A program made the position numbers and the translations under genes. A DNA stretch of 64,000 bases from Hyphomicrobiales bacterium (GTDB lineage: Bacteria; Pseudomonadota; Alphaproteobacteria; Rhizobiales; Rhizobiaceae), in the NCBI GenBank assembly GCA_900469625.1, contig UBXV01000038.1, positions 78,725 through 142,724 of the forward strand. Reading direction: 5' to 3'. The notes under the pieces were generated by a model. The model was not told the DNA's origin. It did no database searches and saw nothing but the letters and a program-made list of their open reading frames with translations. Below are positions 1 through 9,135 of the stretch, piece by piece (within the stretch, counting starts at the first letter, position 1; every line of letters starts with the position of its first letter).

Positions 1-592
1 TCGGGCCACCTTCCGGTGCCGAGAAGATGCGGTCGATCTGCGGACCGGGGGCAACGTCGGCGCCCTTGCCTGCATCGAAGCGGTCGATGATCTGCTCGAG
101 TTGCTCGGGCGTGAGGTCTTCATAGGTATCCTTGAAGATCATGACCATCGGCGCGTTCACGCAGGCACCCTGACATTCCACTTCTTCCCACGACAGCGTG
201 CCGCTCTCGTTGAGGGTGAAGGGATCGTGAGCGATCTTGCTCTTGCAGACGCGGATCAGGTCTTCAGCGCCGCGCAGCATGCACGGTGTCGTGCCGCAGA
301 CCTGGACGTGAGCCCGCGTTCCGACCGGCTTCAGCTGGAACTGGGTATAGAAGGTCGCGACTTCGAGCACGCGGATATAGGCCATGCCAAGCATGTCGGC
401 GATCGATTCGATCGCGGCCTTCGTTACCCAGCCGTCCTGCTCCTGCGCCCGCATCAACAGCGGAATGACCGCGGACTGCTCGCGGCCTTTCGGATACTTC
501 TGGATTGTCATTTGTGCCCAGGCGGCATTTTCGCGATTGAACGCGAAAGCGGCCGGCTGGACATTGTCTTCGGCTAGTCGACGAACAGACAT
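1..592 (-). CDS. nuoE: NADH-quinone oxidoreductase subunit E (partial, C-terminus outside window)
   Basis: This is the 24-kDa thioredoxin-like [2Fe-2S] subunit of respiratory complex I, in the peripheral arm facing the cytoplasm, where it works with NuoF to take electrons from NADH. About 197 codons are visible and the rest lies beyond position 1. The translation begins [16 protein letters not shown]. It carries the paired cysteines of the ferredoxin site, [10 protein letters not shown] and then [10 protein letters not shown], in the family's order. The start at 592 is preceded by a weak GTGAAGA stretch. The gene lies 16 nt after the small secreted-protein gene, in the same direction as nuoA-D, so it belongs to the same operon. 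Seen: cysteines and order. Known: N1a cluster role. Confidence 0.95.
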   Translation of the reverse strand, partial: MSVRRLAEDNVQPAAFAFNRENAAWAQMTIQKYPKGREQSAVIPLLMRAQEQDGWVTKAAIESIADMLGMAYIRVLEVATFYTQFQLKPVGTRAHVQVCGTTPCMLRGAEDLIRVCKSKIAHDPFTLNESGTLSWEEVECQGACVNAPMVMIFKDTYEDLTPEQLEQIIDRFDAGKGADVAPGPQIDRIFSAPEGGP

Positions 593-608
593 TCTTCACG
601 ACACCTTA

Positions 609-863
609 TCAGTTAATCGATCCACACCGCGACTTCGTCACCGAAACGAACTCGCAGGCATAGGCCGACTGGTCTTTTTGTAAAAATACGATGTAGCGCG
701 TGCCATTGGCCACGGCTGCCTTGATCTCGTAGCCCTTGGCCACGAGATCGGCCATCGATCCCCCGCGCATGCCGGCGGATGCTTCGGTGCTCGCGGAATC
801 CTGAGCGGATGCCGCCGGTGCAGCCAAAAGAAGTCCAGCCATTGCAAGGGGCGCGAAACGCAT
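609..863 (-). CDS. small secreted protein embedded in the nuo operon, unknown function
   Basis: An 84-residue protein not assigned to a family. Residues 1-20 form a clear Sec signal peptide (MRFAP start, hydrophobic stretch, ASA-Q cleavage motif), so the mature part of about 64 residues is probably periplasmic. The mature part has two cysteines (CEF and RCGSIN near the end) that could form a disulfide. Its start overlaps the nuoD stop as TGATG, and nuoE follows 16 nt later, so it is co-transcribed and probably translationally coupled with complex I subunits. The tight coupling suggests a real gene. A role in the assembly or stability of complex I is only a guess from position. Confidence 0.75.
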   Translation of the reverse strand: MRFAPLAMAGLLLAAPAASAQDSASTEASAGMRGGSMADLVAKGYEIKAAVANGTRYIVFLQKDQSAYACEFVSVTKSRCGSIN

Positions 864-2053
864 CAGCGATCCACCTCACCGAACACGATATCGAGGGAGC
901 CCAGCACGGCCGAAACGTCGGCAAGCTGGTGTCCGCGACAGAGGAAGTCCATCGCCTGCAGATGCGCATAGCCCGGGGCACGGATCTTGCAACGATAGGG
1001 TTTGTTGCTGCCATCGGAGACGAGATAGACGCCGAATTCGCCCTTGGGCGCTTCAACGGCGGCATAAACGTCGCCCGCCGGCACGTGGTAGCCTTCGGTG
1101 TAGAGCTTGAAGTGGTGGATCAGCGCTTCCATCGAGCGCTTCATCTCGCCGCGCTTCGGCGGAACGATCTTGCCGTCCATCGACGAGACCGGGCCGACCT
1201 TGGCGTCGCCGAGCAGGCGGTTGACGCACTGGCGCATGATCTTGGCCGACTCGCGCATTTCGATCATGCGGATGAGGTAACGATCGAAGCAGTCGCCGTT
1301 CTTGCCAATCGGAATGTCGAATTCCATGTCCGAATAGCATTCGTAGGGCTGCGAGCGGCGCAGGTCCCAGGCGGCACCCGAACCGCGAACCATCACGCCG
1401 GAGAAACCCCAGGCCCAGGCGTCATCCAGCTTGACGACGCCGATATCGACGTTGCGCTGCTTGAAGATGCGGTTGCCGGTCAGGAGCTCGTCGATATCGT
1501 CGACGGTCTTCAGGAAGGGATCGATCCACTTGCCGATGTCTTCGACCAGCTCGTGCGGCAGGTCCTGGTGGACACCGCCGGGCCGGAAATAAGCCGAGTG
1601 CATGCGCGCGCCGCAGGCACGCTCATAGAACACCATCAGCTTTTCGCGCTCTTCGAAGCCCCACAGCGGCGGCGTCAGCGCGCCGACGTCCATGGCCTGC
1701 GTGGTCACGTTCAGAAGATGCGACAGGATGCGGCCGATTTCCGAGTAGAGAACACGGATCAGCTGCCCGCGGATCGGTACTTCGGTTCCGGTCAGCTTTT
1801 CCACGGCAAGCGCAAAAGCGTGCTCCTGGTTCATCGGCGCGACGTAGTCGAGCCGATCGAAGTAAGGGACAGCCTGCAGATAGGTCTTGGTCTCGATCAG
1901 CTTCTCGGTGCCGCGGTGCAGCAGGCCGATATGCGGGTCGACGCGCTCGACGATTTCGCCATCAAGCTCGAGCACCAGACGCAGAACGCCGTGCGCCGCC
2001 GGATGCTGCGGACCAAAGTTGATGTTGAAATTACGGACGTTATGTTCGGTCAT
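863..2053 (-). CDS. nuoD: NADH-quinone oxidoreductase subunit D
   Basis: The 49-kDa subunit of complex I, related to the large subunit of [NiFe] hydrogenases. It forms part of the quinone-binding cavity at the junction of the peripheral and membrane arms. The 396-residue length is normal. The N-terminus contains [14 protein letters not shown] and then [14 protein letters not shown], the family's quinone-site histidine region, and the protein ends in [13 protein letters not shown], also typical. It lies 57 nt after nuoC and overlaps the next small gene by TGATG. Complete, with no sign of damage. Confidence 0.98.
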   Translation of the reverse strand: MTEHNVRNFNINFGPQHPAAHGVLRLVLELDGEIVERVDPHIGLLHRGTEKLIETKTYLQAVPYFDRLDYVAPMNQEHAFALAVEKLTGTEVPIRGQLIRVLYSEIGRILSHLLNVTTQAMDVGALTPPLWGFEEREKLMVFYERACGARMHSAYFRPGGVHQDLPHELVEDIGKWIDPFLKTVDDIDELLTGNRIFKQRNVDIGVVKLDDAWAWGFSGVMVRGSGAAWDLRRSQPYECYSDMEFDIPIGKNGDCFDRYLIRMIEMRESAKIMRQCVNRLLGDAKVGPVSSMDGKIVPPKRGEMKRSMEALIHHFKLYTEGYHVPAGDVYAAVEAPKGEFGVYLVSDGSNKPYRCKIRAPGYAHLQAMDFLCRGHQLADVSAVLGSLDIVFGEVDR

Positions 2054-2110
2054 ACCGATTGCTCCAGGCCGGACGGCGCCCCAAAAGGGCTGCCGCGGGC
2101 CGCCTTAGTC

Positions 2111-2716
2111 TCACCGTGCTTTCGCCTTCTCGTCGCCGGGCAGGACATATTCGGTCCCTTCCCACGGTGAGAGAAAATCGAAGTTCCGGAATTCCTGCTT
2201 CAGTTCGACGGGCTCATAGACGACGCGCTTGGCTTCGTCATCATAACGAACCTCGACAAACCCGGTAACCGGAAAGTCCTTGCGCAGCGGATGCCCTTCG
2301 AAACCGTAGTCCGTCAGGATGCGACGCAGGTCCGGGTGCCCGGTAAACAGAATGCCGTACATGTCGTAGGCTTCACGCTCGAACCAGTCGGCGCCTGGAA
2401 AGACGCCGGTGGCCGACGGCACGGGCTCGCCGTCGCCGGTGGCAACCTTGATGCGCACACGCAGGTTCTGGCGCGGCGACAGGAGGTGATAAACAACGTC
2501 GAAACGCTGCTCGCGCTGCGGCCAGTCGACACCGCAGACATCGACGAAGTTGATAAAGGCGCACTGCACGTCGTCGCGCAGGAACGTCAACAGCTCGATC
2601 AGGTTTGCAGCGGTCGTCGTCAGCGTCAGCTCGCCGTAGTTGATCGCGGCGTCCGAAATCAACTGGCTGCGCGTCTCGCGCAGATAGGAGGCAAGCTCTT
2701 TCAGGGCTTCAATCAT
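2111..2716 (-). CDS. nuoC: NADH-quinone oxidoreductase subunit C
   Basis: The 30-kDa peripheral-arm subunit of complex I. It holds no cofactor and braces NuoD and NuoB. At 201 residues it is a stand-alone NuoC, not the fused NuoCD of enterobacteria. Diagnostic stretches are [41 protein letters not shown] and the C-terminal FDFLSPWEG. It lies 18 nt after nuoB in the operon. The start at 2716 gives the usual N-terminus with no longer in-frame extension. Confidence 0.98.
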   Translation of the reverse strand: MIEALKELASYLRETRSQLISDAAINYGELTLTTTAANLIELLTFLRDDVQCAFINFVDVCGVDWPQREQRFDVVYHLLSPRQNLRVRIKVATGDGEPVPSATGVFPGADWFEREAYDMYGILFTGHPDLRRILTDYGFEGHPLRKDFPVTGFVEVRYDDEAKRVVYEPVELKQEFRNFDFLSPWEGTEYVLPGDEKAKAR

Positions 2717-2734
2717 GTTCAGAACCCCCTACCC

Positions 2735-3313
2735 TTAGCGTTCGATCGTGCCGGTCCGGCGGATCTTCTTCTGCAGCAAAAGCACGCCGTAAAGCAGCGC
2801 TTCTGCCGTGGGAGGACAGCCTGGCACATAGATATCAACGGGCACGACACGGTCGCAGCCACGCACGACGGAATAGGAATAGTGATAGTAGCCGCCGCCA
2901 TTGGCGCACGAACCCATCGAGATCACGTAACGCGGCTCCGGCATCTGGTCGTAGACCTTGCGGAGTGCGGGCGCCATCTTGTTGGTCAGCGTGCCGGCGA
3001 CGATCATCACGTCGGACTGGCGCGGCGAAGCACGCGGCGCAAAGCCGAAGCGCTCGGCGTCATAACGCGGCATCGACATCTGCATCATCTCGACGGCGCA
3101 GCAAGCCAGGCCGAAGGTCATCCACATCAGCGAGCCGGTGCGCGCCCAGGTAATGAGCTCATCGGTCGAGGTAACCAGAAAACCCTTGTCGGCGAGCTCG
3201 TTGTTGATCTCGCCGAAGAATGCATCATTGCTGCCGATCGGCTTGCCGGTCGAGGGATCGATGATCCCCTTCGGCTTGGGCGCAACGAGCGTGGTGCCGG
3301 ATGCTAGTTCCAT
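2735..3313 (-). CDS. nuoB: NADH-quinone oxidoreductase subunit B
   Basis: The 20-kDa subunit of complex I. It binds cluster N2, the last iron-sulfur centre before quinone. The 192 residues include the tandem cysteines in [11 protein letters not shown], the third in [11 protein letters not shown] and the fourth in [12 protein letters not shown], which are the four N2 ligands. I chose ATG at 3313 ([10 protein letters not shown]) over an in-frame ATG 21 nt upstream because it leaves only a 10-nt overlap with nuoA, normal for coupled translation. Second gene of the operon. Confidence 0.97.
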   Translation of the reverse strand: MELASGTTLVAPKPKGIIDPSTGKPIGSNDAFFGEINNELADKGFLVTSTDELITWARTGSLMWMTFGLACCAVEMMQMSMPRYDAERFGFAPRASPRQSDVMIVAGTLTNKMAPALRKVYDQMPEPRYVISMGSCANGGGYYHYSYSVVRGCDRVVPVDIYVPGCPPTAEALLYGVLLLQKKIRRTGTIER

Positions 3314-3669
3314 TCCAGCGCTCCCTTCTTCCATTCATAGATAAAGCCGATCGTCAGCACGCCGAGGAAGACCATCATCGACCAGAATCCGAACCAGCCC
3401 AACTGGTGGAACGAAACGGCCCATGGGAAGAGGAAAGCGACTTCCAGGTCGAAGATGATGAAGAGGATCGACACAAGGTAGAAACGAATGTCGAACTTCA
3501 TGCGCGCATCGTCGAACGCATTGAAACCACACTCGTAGGCCGACAGCTTTTCCGAATCAGGCGCCTTGAACGCAACGGCGAAGGGGGCAATCAAAAGTGC
3601 CACGCCGATCACAAGTGCGATTCCAATGAAAATCGCGATCGGAACATAGGAACCGAGAAGTTCAGTCAT
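3304..3669 (-). CDS. nuoA: NADH-quinone oxidoreductase subunit A
   Basis: A small membrane subunit of complex I with three transmembrane helices, first gene of the operon. The 121-residue product starts [14 protein letters not shown]. It contains the conserved loop [28 protein letters not shown], with the reactive cysteine of the quinone-site loop, followed by helices two and three. An in-frame ATG 45 nt upstream would add a non-hydrophobic leader ([11 protein letters not shown]) unlike the family, so ATG 3669 is preferred. The operon promoter must lie in the 300 nt before it; I could not fix it. Confidence 0.97.
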   Translation of the reverse strand: MTELLGSYVPIAIFIGIALVIGVALLIAPFAVAFKAPDSEKLSAYECGFNAFDDARMKFDIRFYLVSILFIIFDLEVAFLFPWAVSFHQLGWFGFWSMMVFLGVLTIGFIYEWKKGALEWN

Positions 3670-3938
3670 TGTTATCCGTCCCTGCCTGCGGGAGGGCGCA
3701 TGGGAGAGCGCCAATCAACAAATCTCACAGGCCGAAAAATATGTTGCAACGCCAGAGTGGTTAGCGCAGCCCGCGCTTGCGCGCAAGCCTTTGAGGGGCA
3801 TTTAAACCGGTTCACGACACAGGATTGGACGACGTGCCGCGGCAAAGCGCTGATTTGCAGGGATAGCCAGACTTTACGGTAAAAACGGCAGCTGAAGGAC
3901 AGATTGCCGCACCGCAAAAGAGGCTTCTCGCACTCATG

Positions 3939-3958
3939 TTATATCGGATTATATCGGA
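3939..3958. repeat. perfect tandem 10-bp repeat upstream of nuoA
   Basis: TTATATCGGA occurs twice head to tail, about 270 nt before the nuoA start and 17 nt from the first tRNA-Asp gene. It could be a regulator half-site pair or a tRNA downstream region. There is no further support. Confidence 0.5.
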
Positions 3959-3975
3959 GGAAATAAAGTGGTAAA

Positions 3976-4052
3976 TGGCGCGAGTGACGGGGCTCGAACC
4001 CGCGACCTCCGGCGTGACAGGCCGGCACTCTAACCGACTGAGCTACACCCGC
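3976..4052 (-). tRNA. tRNA-Asp (GTC)
   Basis: A 77-nt cloverleaf on the minus strand beginning GCGGGTGTAGCTCAG. The acceptor stem GCGGGTG pairs with CACTCGC (one G-U), the anticodon loop CTGTCAC gives GTC, the T arm is GGTTCGAGCC, and CCA is encoded (tgg at 3976-3978 on the plus strand). An identical copy lies 76 nt away. Confidence 0.97.
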
Positions 4053-4127
4053 GCATATGACCCAAGGGGTCAGTATTACCACTATCGGCGCTTCCTGAGA
4101 ATGCCTCTAGTCTAACCATGTCAAGAA

Positions 4128-4204
4128 TGGCGCGAGTGACGGGGCTCGAACCCGCGACCTCCGGCGTGACAGGCCGGCACTCTAACCGACTGAGCTACAC
4201 CCGC
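4128..4204 (-). tRNA. tRNA-Asp (GTC), second identical copy
   Basis: Identical over 77 nt to the copy at 3976-4052, including the encoded CCA, and in the same orientation. The sequence between the copies is unrelated to either, so this is a tandem tRNA pair and not a longer duplication. Both could be made from one transcript starting upstream of 4204. Confidence 0.97.
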
Positions 4205-4875
4205 ATCATCTTGAAGTGGCTGGAGCGTTTCCGCCCCGGCACCGAAGCGGGCTTGCCCGTTCGATGAGCGGCTAACTAAGCGGTTCGCATTTGGGTGTCA
4301 AGCGTGTTTGGAGACAAATCCGTGACAGAGCCAAATTTGATCCACAGGCAACGTCAATGCGAACTTCTCCCTCCCCTGTCACTGCAAGCTCGCTTGCCCT
4401 TGTACGGCGGGACGTTCCGGCGTGCGGTAAGCCGATGCGCAGATATTCTGCCAAGTCTCGTTGATGGGGACCATTTAAGGCAGCCCCGATCGGATTTGCA
4501 GCTCGGCGCGTTGCGCGGAACAATGCTCACGCAGCAATCAAGGATCCCGCCGCCGCTGAGAAGCCTTCCGATGGTGGTGCGTTGCCGGATCTTGGCGTCA
4601 TATGCTTGATTGATGTGTCAGCATCGGCCCAGGTGAGAGAATCGTATCAGCACCGATCGACGGATTCGTGCGAAGATTGCCACGAGACCGGCAGTCGTTT
4701 TCCACAGCCTCAGCTCGCCGCTTTTTCCACAACGCGAAAACCCGACAACTCCTGCGCTTCTGTCGCCTCGAACAAAAAAAATCGAAAAAACGACGGAAAT
4801 GCTCTTGCGGTTTTTTTCGGTTACGCCTAGATCACGGCCACCGACGCGGCGGACACATCTGGTCCGGACGCTGAA
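4205..4875. other. 671-base stretch without a convincing gene
   Basis: Short open frames exist (for example 4582-4830 and 4668-4874), but none has a good ribosome binding site, family resemblance or typical codon use. The right half is AT-richer than its surroundings. It has two DnaA-box-like TTTTCCACA words near 4700 and 4730 and a poly-T run near 4811. The promoters of tRNA-Asp (minus) and tRNA-Val (plus) should lie here. Confidence 0.5.
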
Positions 4876-4951
4876 GGGCGATTAGCTCAGTTGGTAGAGC
4901 GCCTCGTTTACACCGAGGATGTCGGCGGTTCGAGTCCGTCATCGCCCACCA
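4876..4951 (+). tRNA. tRNA-Val (TAC)
   Basis: A 76-nt cloverleaf beginning GGGCGATTAGCTCAG. The acceptor GGGCGAT pairs with ATCGCCC, the anticodon stem CCTCG/CGAGG encloses loop TTTACAC (anticodon TAC), the T arm is GGTTCGAGTCC, and CCA is encoded at 4949-4951. Confidence 0.97.
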
Positions 4952-5214
4952 TTTCTTCACAGCATGTTACATCGAAATATTCAGAATTCTTGGGTGTCGC
5001 CGCGTTCTATGCAGGGACGACTGCCGCTCTCTATCTTGCCTCTCCGGTTGCTCCCGCAGCCGTGCCCGCCGCACAAGCGGCGCGCATCGACGAGCATGCG
5101 ACCGGTGAGCCTGATCCCATGCGTAAAGCTCCTTGCTGACGTAGCGGGCTGCGGGCGACCGCGCGGACGATTCGTCAGACCATCTCCGGCGACATCGAAT
5201 CGCAACTGAACCGG

Positions 5215-5613
5215 CTAGGCGCCGTGATACTGCGCGTCATCGACATGCTCGAGCCAATCGACAGCCTTGCCGTCGAGCGCCTCCTGAATGGCGAGGTGAG
5301 ACATGGCTGTATCGGGCGCGGCACCATGCCAGTGCTTTTCGCCCGGAGGAAACCAGACCACGTCTCCTGCCCTTATCTCGCGCATCGGCCCGCCCCAGAC
5401 CTGTGCAAGGCCGCGGCCGGATGTGACCACCAGCGTCTGCCCGAGCGGGTGCGTATGCCACGCGGTGCGCGCCCCTGGCTCGAACGTCACGTTGACGGCA
5501 CGCACGCGCGCCGGCTCGGCCGCCTCGATGACGGGATCCTGCCTGACGACCCCGGTAAAATACGCGGCCGGGGGCCGAGCCGAGGGTCGCGATCCAGCGG
5601 GTATGATCTCCAT
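5215..5613 (-). CDS. cupin-domain protein (quercetinase-like small cupin)
   Basis: A 132-residue single-domain cupin. The first cupin motif is visible as [19 protein letters not shown] (His, His and a Gln/Glu position for metal) and the second as [19 protein letters not shown] (His). The metal-site histidines are therefore present and a metal-dependent enzyme or a sensor is possible; the substrate is unknown. The start ATG 5613 follows GGAGG at good spacing. It is the last minus-strand gene before the YhaN-like gene, 60 nt downstream of that gene's stop, so co-transcription is possible. Confidence 0.85.
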   Translation of the reverse strand: MEIIPAGSRPSARPPAAYFTGVVRQDPVIEAAEPARVRAVNVTFEPGARTAWHTHPLGQTLVVTSGRGLAQVWGGPMREIRAGDVVWFPPGEKHWHGAAPDTAMSHLAIQEALDGKAVDWLEHVDDAQYHGA

Positions 5614-5673
5614 CTGCCGTTCCTCCAGGTCATGGCGATAATTCGCCTGAAACTTATTGCCTGCGTGCGGTCG

Positions 5674-8600
5674 TCATAGCCTGTGGATAGTCACCTCAGG
5701 GCAAGCCGCCCGAGCAATGTCGCAGAGATGCTCATGGTGAGTGAGATAGATCACCTGACCGACGCGTGCCATCCCCGCCATCAATTCGAAGGCGCGGCCG
5801 GCACGGCCGTCGTCGAAGGTTTCCATGATGTCGTCGGCGATGAAAGGCAGGGTTTCTCGTGCCGCAGCAACCTCGTGATAACCCGCGATCCGCAGTGACA
5901 GATAAAGCTGAAAGCGCGTACCCTTTGAAAGATCGCGCGCCAGCTTCGATCCGCCGCCGGCAGCGTTGGCAATCAGAAACTCCTGGCCCTTCTCGGGCTG
6001 TGCCGACAGGCCGCTATACTCGCCGCCGCTGATCCGGCTGAACGTTTCCGAAGCGCGCCGCATCATGGCGCTGCGATGGCGCTCGCGGAAGAGCCGCAGC
6101 GCCTGCTCGGCGGCGATCAACCCGGCCCTCAGCCGGAGATAGCCGAGCGCTTTCGCCTCCATTTCCAGCAGCAGCGTGCGGCGGCGCTGGTCGAGCGCGG
6201 CGACAGTGTCGTCGCCGGCGACGCCATCGAGCGCTGCTTCCTTGGTCCGCATATCGGCATGCAGTTCGCTGACGTCCCGGTCGCTCTCTTCCAGCAGCGC
6301 TTCGACGCCAACCAGCGCCTGCCGGAGCGTCTCGTCCTCAAGCGTGGCCAGCAACGCCTCGGCATCCGCGCAACTGGGGACGCCGAGGCGCAGGACGAGA
6401 TCAGCCTCCGATTCGGCGATTCGCTGGCGCAACCTCTCCTGTTCGCGGGAGGCGTCCAGTCGCAACCCGGCTTCATCCAGGGTCTCGCAGTCGAAGAAAT
6501 CGAGGATCAGACGTTTGCGGGCGTCGTGCAGGTCCTGCTCGGCCGCCACATCGCGGCTTTCCTCCTCAAGCCGGGCAAGTTCCTTCAACAGCGCGGTGCG
6601 CCGATCCTCCTGTTTTTCAGCTTCGCCGACGCGCGCCTTCATGGCCGCGAAGGTCGAAAGCGGTTCTTCCCCGGAGGATTCTCCGGCCAGATCCGCGATC
6701 GCCGTCTCAAACATCACCTGGTCCTTGCGCATGCCGGCGACGCGGTGGTCGAGGTCCGCCTTGCGCTGCACCAGCTTGTCGAGCTCCTGCAGGACCGCGA
6801 GCATCGGTGAAACCTGATCAGGCAACAGCCGCTCTGGCGAGCCGGCAAGCCAGGTGGTCGACAGCGATTGCTCCCACTGCGCCTGCCAGGAGGACAGCGC
6901 GTCTTCCGCCAGAAGCAATGCCGACTGACGTTGCTCCACCATATCGCCGGCACGCCGCGCAGCCTCGCGCGCCGCCTTGCCGGCGGAAAGCGCCGCCTGG
7001 ACCTGAGCGACAGCGTTTTCCGCGAACGCTATGAGGTCGTCGAACCGCTGCGGCAACTGCGCCGTTACACCAATCTCGGCCAGTAAACCTTTCAGTACAT
7101 CGCGTGCTTCGTCCTCGTCGGCCTGGGCGCGATCGAGTTCGAACCGCGTTGCGCGTTGCTGCGCTCGAACGTCAAGCGCCGAAAGTCGCGCCGTGAGCCA
7201 TGCCTCAAGCTGCGTTAACTGCCTGACGTTGGGTAATCCACATGCGGCTGCCGCGGCTTCCACCGCGTCCAGAACCTCCGACATGTCCTTTGTCAGCGCA
7301 CGCTGCTGCCGCTCCAGCGCATCGATGCGGCCCTTGCGCTCGGCAACCGACACGGCGAGCGCGCGCATGTCGGCAACCTTGGCCGCTTCGGCAAGCCGCA
7401 ACGCCGTCGCATCGTCGTCACGATCCAACGCGTCTTCAAAGAGCGCCGCTGTCGCCGCGTCCAGCCGGACCTTATGCTGTTCCCAGGCGCGCTGGCGGTG
7501 CTGGCGAAGCTCGGCGGATGCGTCGTCGTCGATTGCGCCGCCCGAAGCCGTCAGCTGGGCCAGGCGCGCCTCGTCCCCAGCCAAGTGCTCGGCCCCGCTG
7601 GCAACTCGATCGGCAAGGCGCAAGCGTCTTTCATCCTGCGCCACGAGCTCTCGCCGCCAGATTTCGATCGTGCCAGCAGCAGGCACCGGCAGACCGGCCA
7701 GATCGTCGGTGCTGCCGGTAAAGGGCTGCAGCGTCGCCAGCCTGTCGGCAAGATCCAGATCCAGGCGCATGAGCGACTGTCTCGCAGCCTTCAGCCTGAG
7801 TGCGCAGTCGTCCTGTCGCAGACGCCGCATTCGCTCGACGAGCGCGCCAGGATCGACATCCGGATCGCCTGCGGCCGGCAATTGCGACATGGCGGTCGCC
7901 GCCTCGCGCTCCAGGCGTTTGGCACCCTCCATCTCCTGTCGAGCGGAGGCCACACGCTCGTTGAGCGCGGAGTGTTGCCGGGAAAGCTCCTGCAGGCGGG
8001 CGCCTGTGGACGTCGTGAGCAGCAGCGATGCCGGATCCCGGTCCACCGGCACGCCCAGCCGGACAAGGCGGGCGGAAATTTCCGTTGTCGTGCGCGACAG
8101 TTCGTCGATCCGGGCCGGCATGTCGCGTGCCGCCGTTATGTAGCGCGCATCGAGCGCCGTCTCCTCAAGCGCGTTCAAGCGCTCCATCAGCTCGAGGGCC
8201 GTCGCGTCGCGCGGCAGATCTTCCAATTCCTGCTGCCGACGACGGCTTTCGTCCGCGAGACGACGCAAACGGGCGGCTATTTCTATGTCGCGCCGACGCA
8301 GCGCGGGCAATTCCGTAGCCCACTCCGACGGAGCACGCGGCAGCGCTGGTGCCCTTGCCAGATCGGCGCGCAAAGCTTCAAGCCGCCGAAAGAGCGGCAA
8401 GGCATCCAACTGGGCCTTCAACCTGTCGCGCTCCACGCGCAGCTCGACGCGACGTGCCATCGACGCATCGTGCCGCTCGCGCGCGGCAAGCAGCGTCTTG
8501 CGCAACGCAGCATATCCGCGGGCATTGACATCCAGGCCGTTGCGCTCGGCCTTCAGCGCGTCGAGTTCCGCCTTGAGTTCGGAGAGCTGGTGCTTTCGGG

Positions 8601-9135
8601 CCTGCGGACGGAAAAAGCCGTCCGCGTCAGCGCGCAACGCAGACAGGACCGCCGCGCTGTCCGGCAGACCGGAACTGGCGGAAAAAAGCAGCGAGCCGAG
8701 TTCCCCCTCGCTCTTCAGGATCGCCTCCCCGCCTTGCTCGATGCTGTCGTCGTCGAGCGAAAACATCATGCGATAGGTTGCGCGGTCGATCGAGCCGAGC
8801 GAGGCGGAAAACAGGTTGTCCGGCAGCGGCTGATCGTCGGCTCCCACCAGCGTATTTGCCTTGCGTTTTATCCGGTAGGCGCGATGGGTGCGTCCTGCAG
8901 CCTCCAGTGTGCCGCCGACCCGCATGGTCTGGTAGGGATGCAGAAAGCCATAGCCGCTGTAATGCTCGATGCCGAAGAGCAGATCCAGGAAGCCGGAAAA
9001 CAGCGTCGACTTGCCGGCCTCATTGGGGCCGTAGACGATATGCAGGTCGGGGCTGCCCGGCGTCTGCGGACCGAAATCGAGGCGGCGCTCGGTAAACTTG
9101 CCGTACCGCACCAGATCGAGTTCGCGCAACCGCAT
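5674..9135 (-). CDS. SMC/Rad50-like AAA ATPase, YhaN family
   Basis: A 1153-residue ATPase of the SbcC/Rad50 type. The N-terminus MRLRELDLVRYGKFTERRLDFGP with Walker A YGPNEAGKSTLFSG (about residues 35-48) is typical of the YhaN branch. The middle of about 800 residues is coiled-coil-like, rich in Glu, Arg, Ala and Leu. The C-terminal part carries an ABC signature-like DLSKGTRFQLYLSLR and Walker B LPFIADDIMETFDDGRA, followed by the switch histidine in YLTHHEH. It overlaps the upstream phosphoesterase gene by TGATG, so the two are translationally coupled and should form a complex like Rad50-Mre11, acting on DNA ends or structures. The exact substrate is not known from sequence. Confidence 0.92.
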   Translation of the reverse strand: MRLRELDLVRYGKFTERRLDFGPQTPGSPDLHIVYGPNEAGKSTLFSGFLDLLFGIEHYSGYGFLHPYQTMRVGGTLEAAGRTHRAYRIKRKANTLVGADDQPLPDNLFSASLGSIDRATYRMMFSLDDDSIEQGGEAILKSEGELGSLLFSASSGLPDSAAVLSALRADADGFFRPQARKHQLSELKAELDALKAERNGLDVNARGYAALRKTLLAARERHDASMARRVELRVERDRLKAQLDALPLFRRLEALRADLARAPALPRAPSEWATELPALRRRDIEIAARLRRLADESRRRQQELEDLPRDATALELMERLNALEETALDARYITAARDMPARIDELSRTTTEISARLVRLGVPVDRDPASLLLTTSTGARLQELSRQHSALNERVASARQEMEGAKRLEREAATAMSQLPAAGDPDVDPGALVERMRRLRQDDCALRLKAARQSLMRLDLDLADRLATLQPFTGSTDDLAGLPVPAAGTIEIWRRELVAQDERRLRLADRVASGAEHLAGDEARLAQLTASGGAIDDDASAELRQHRQRAWEQHKVRLDAATAALFEDALDRDDDATALRLAEAAKVADMRALAVSVAERKGRIDALERQQRALTKDMSEVLDAVEAAAAACGLPNVRQLTQLEAWLTARLSALDVRAQQRATRFELDRAQADEDEARDVLKGLLAEIGVTAQLPQRFDDLIAFAENAVAQVQAALSAGKAAREAARRAGDMVEQRQSALLLAEDALSSWQAQWEQSLSTTWLAGSPERLLPDQVSPMLAVLQELDKLVQRKADLDHRVAGMRKDQVMFETAIADLAGESSGEEPLSTFAAMKARVGEAEKQEDRRTALLKELARLEEESRDVAAEQDLHDARKRLILDFFDCETLDEAGLRLDASREQERLRQRIAESEADLVLRLGVPSCADAEALLATLEDETLRQALVGVEALLEESDRDVSELHADMRTKEAALDGVAGDDTVAALDQRRRTLLLEMEAKALGYLRLRAGLIAAEQALRLFRERHRSAMMRRASETFSRISGGEYSGLSAQPEKGQEFLIANAAGGGSKLARDLSKGTRFQLYLSLRIAGYHEVAAARETLPFIADDIMETFDDGRAGRAFELMAGMARVGQVIYLTHHEHLCDIARAACPEVTIHRL

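Noticed and set aside
4891..5139. 82-codon frame starting inside tRNA-Val
   Set aside because: Begins inside the tRNA and reads the T arm and CCA; a tRNA artefact.
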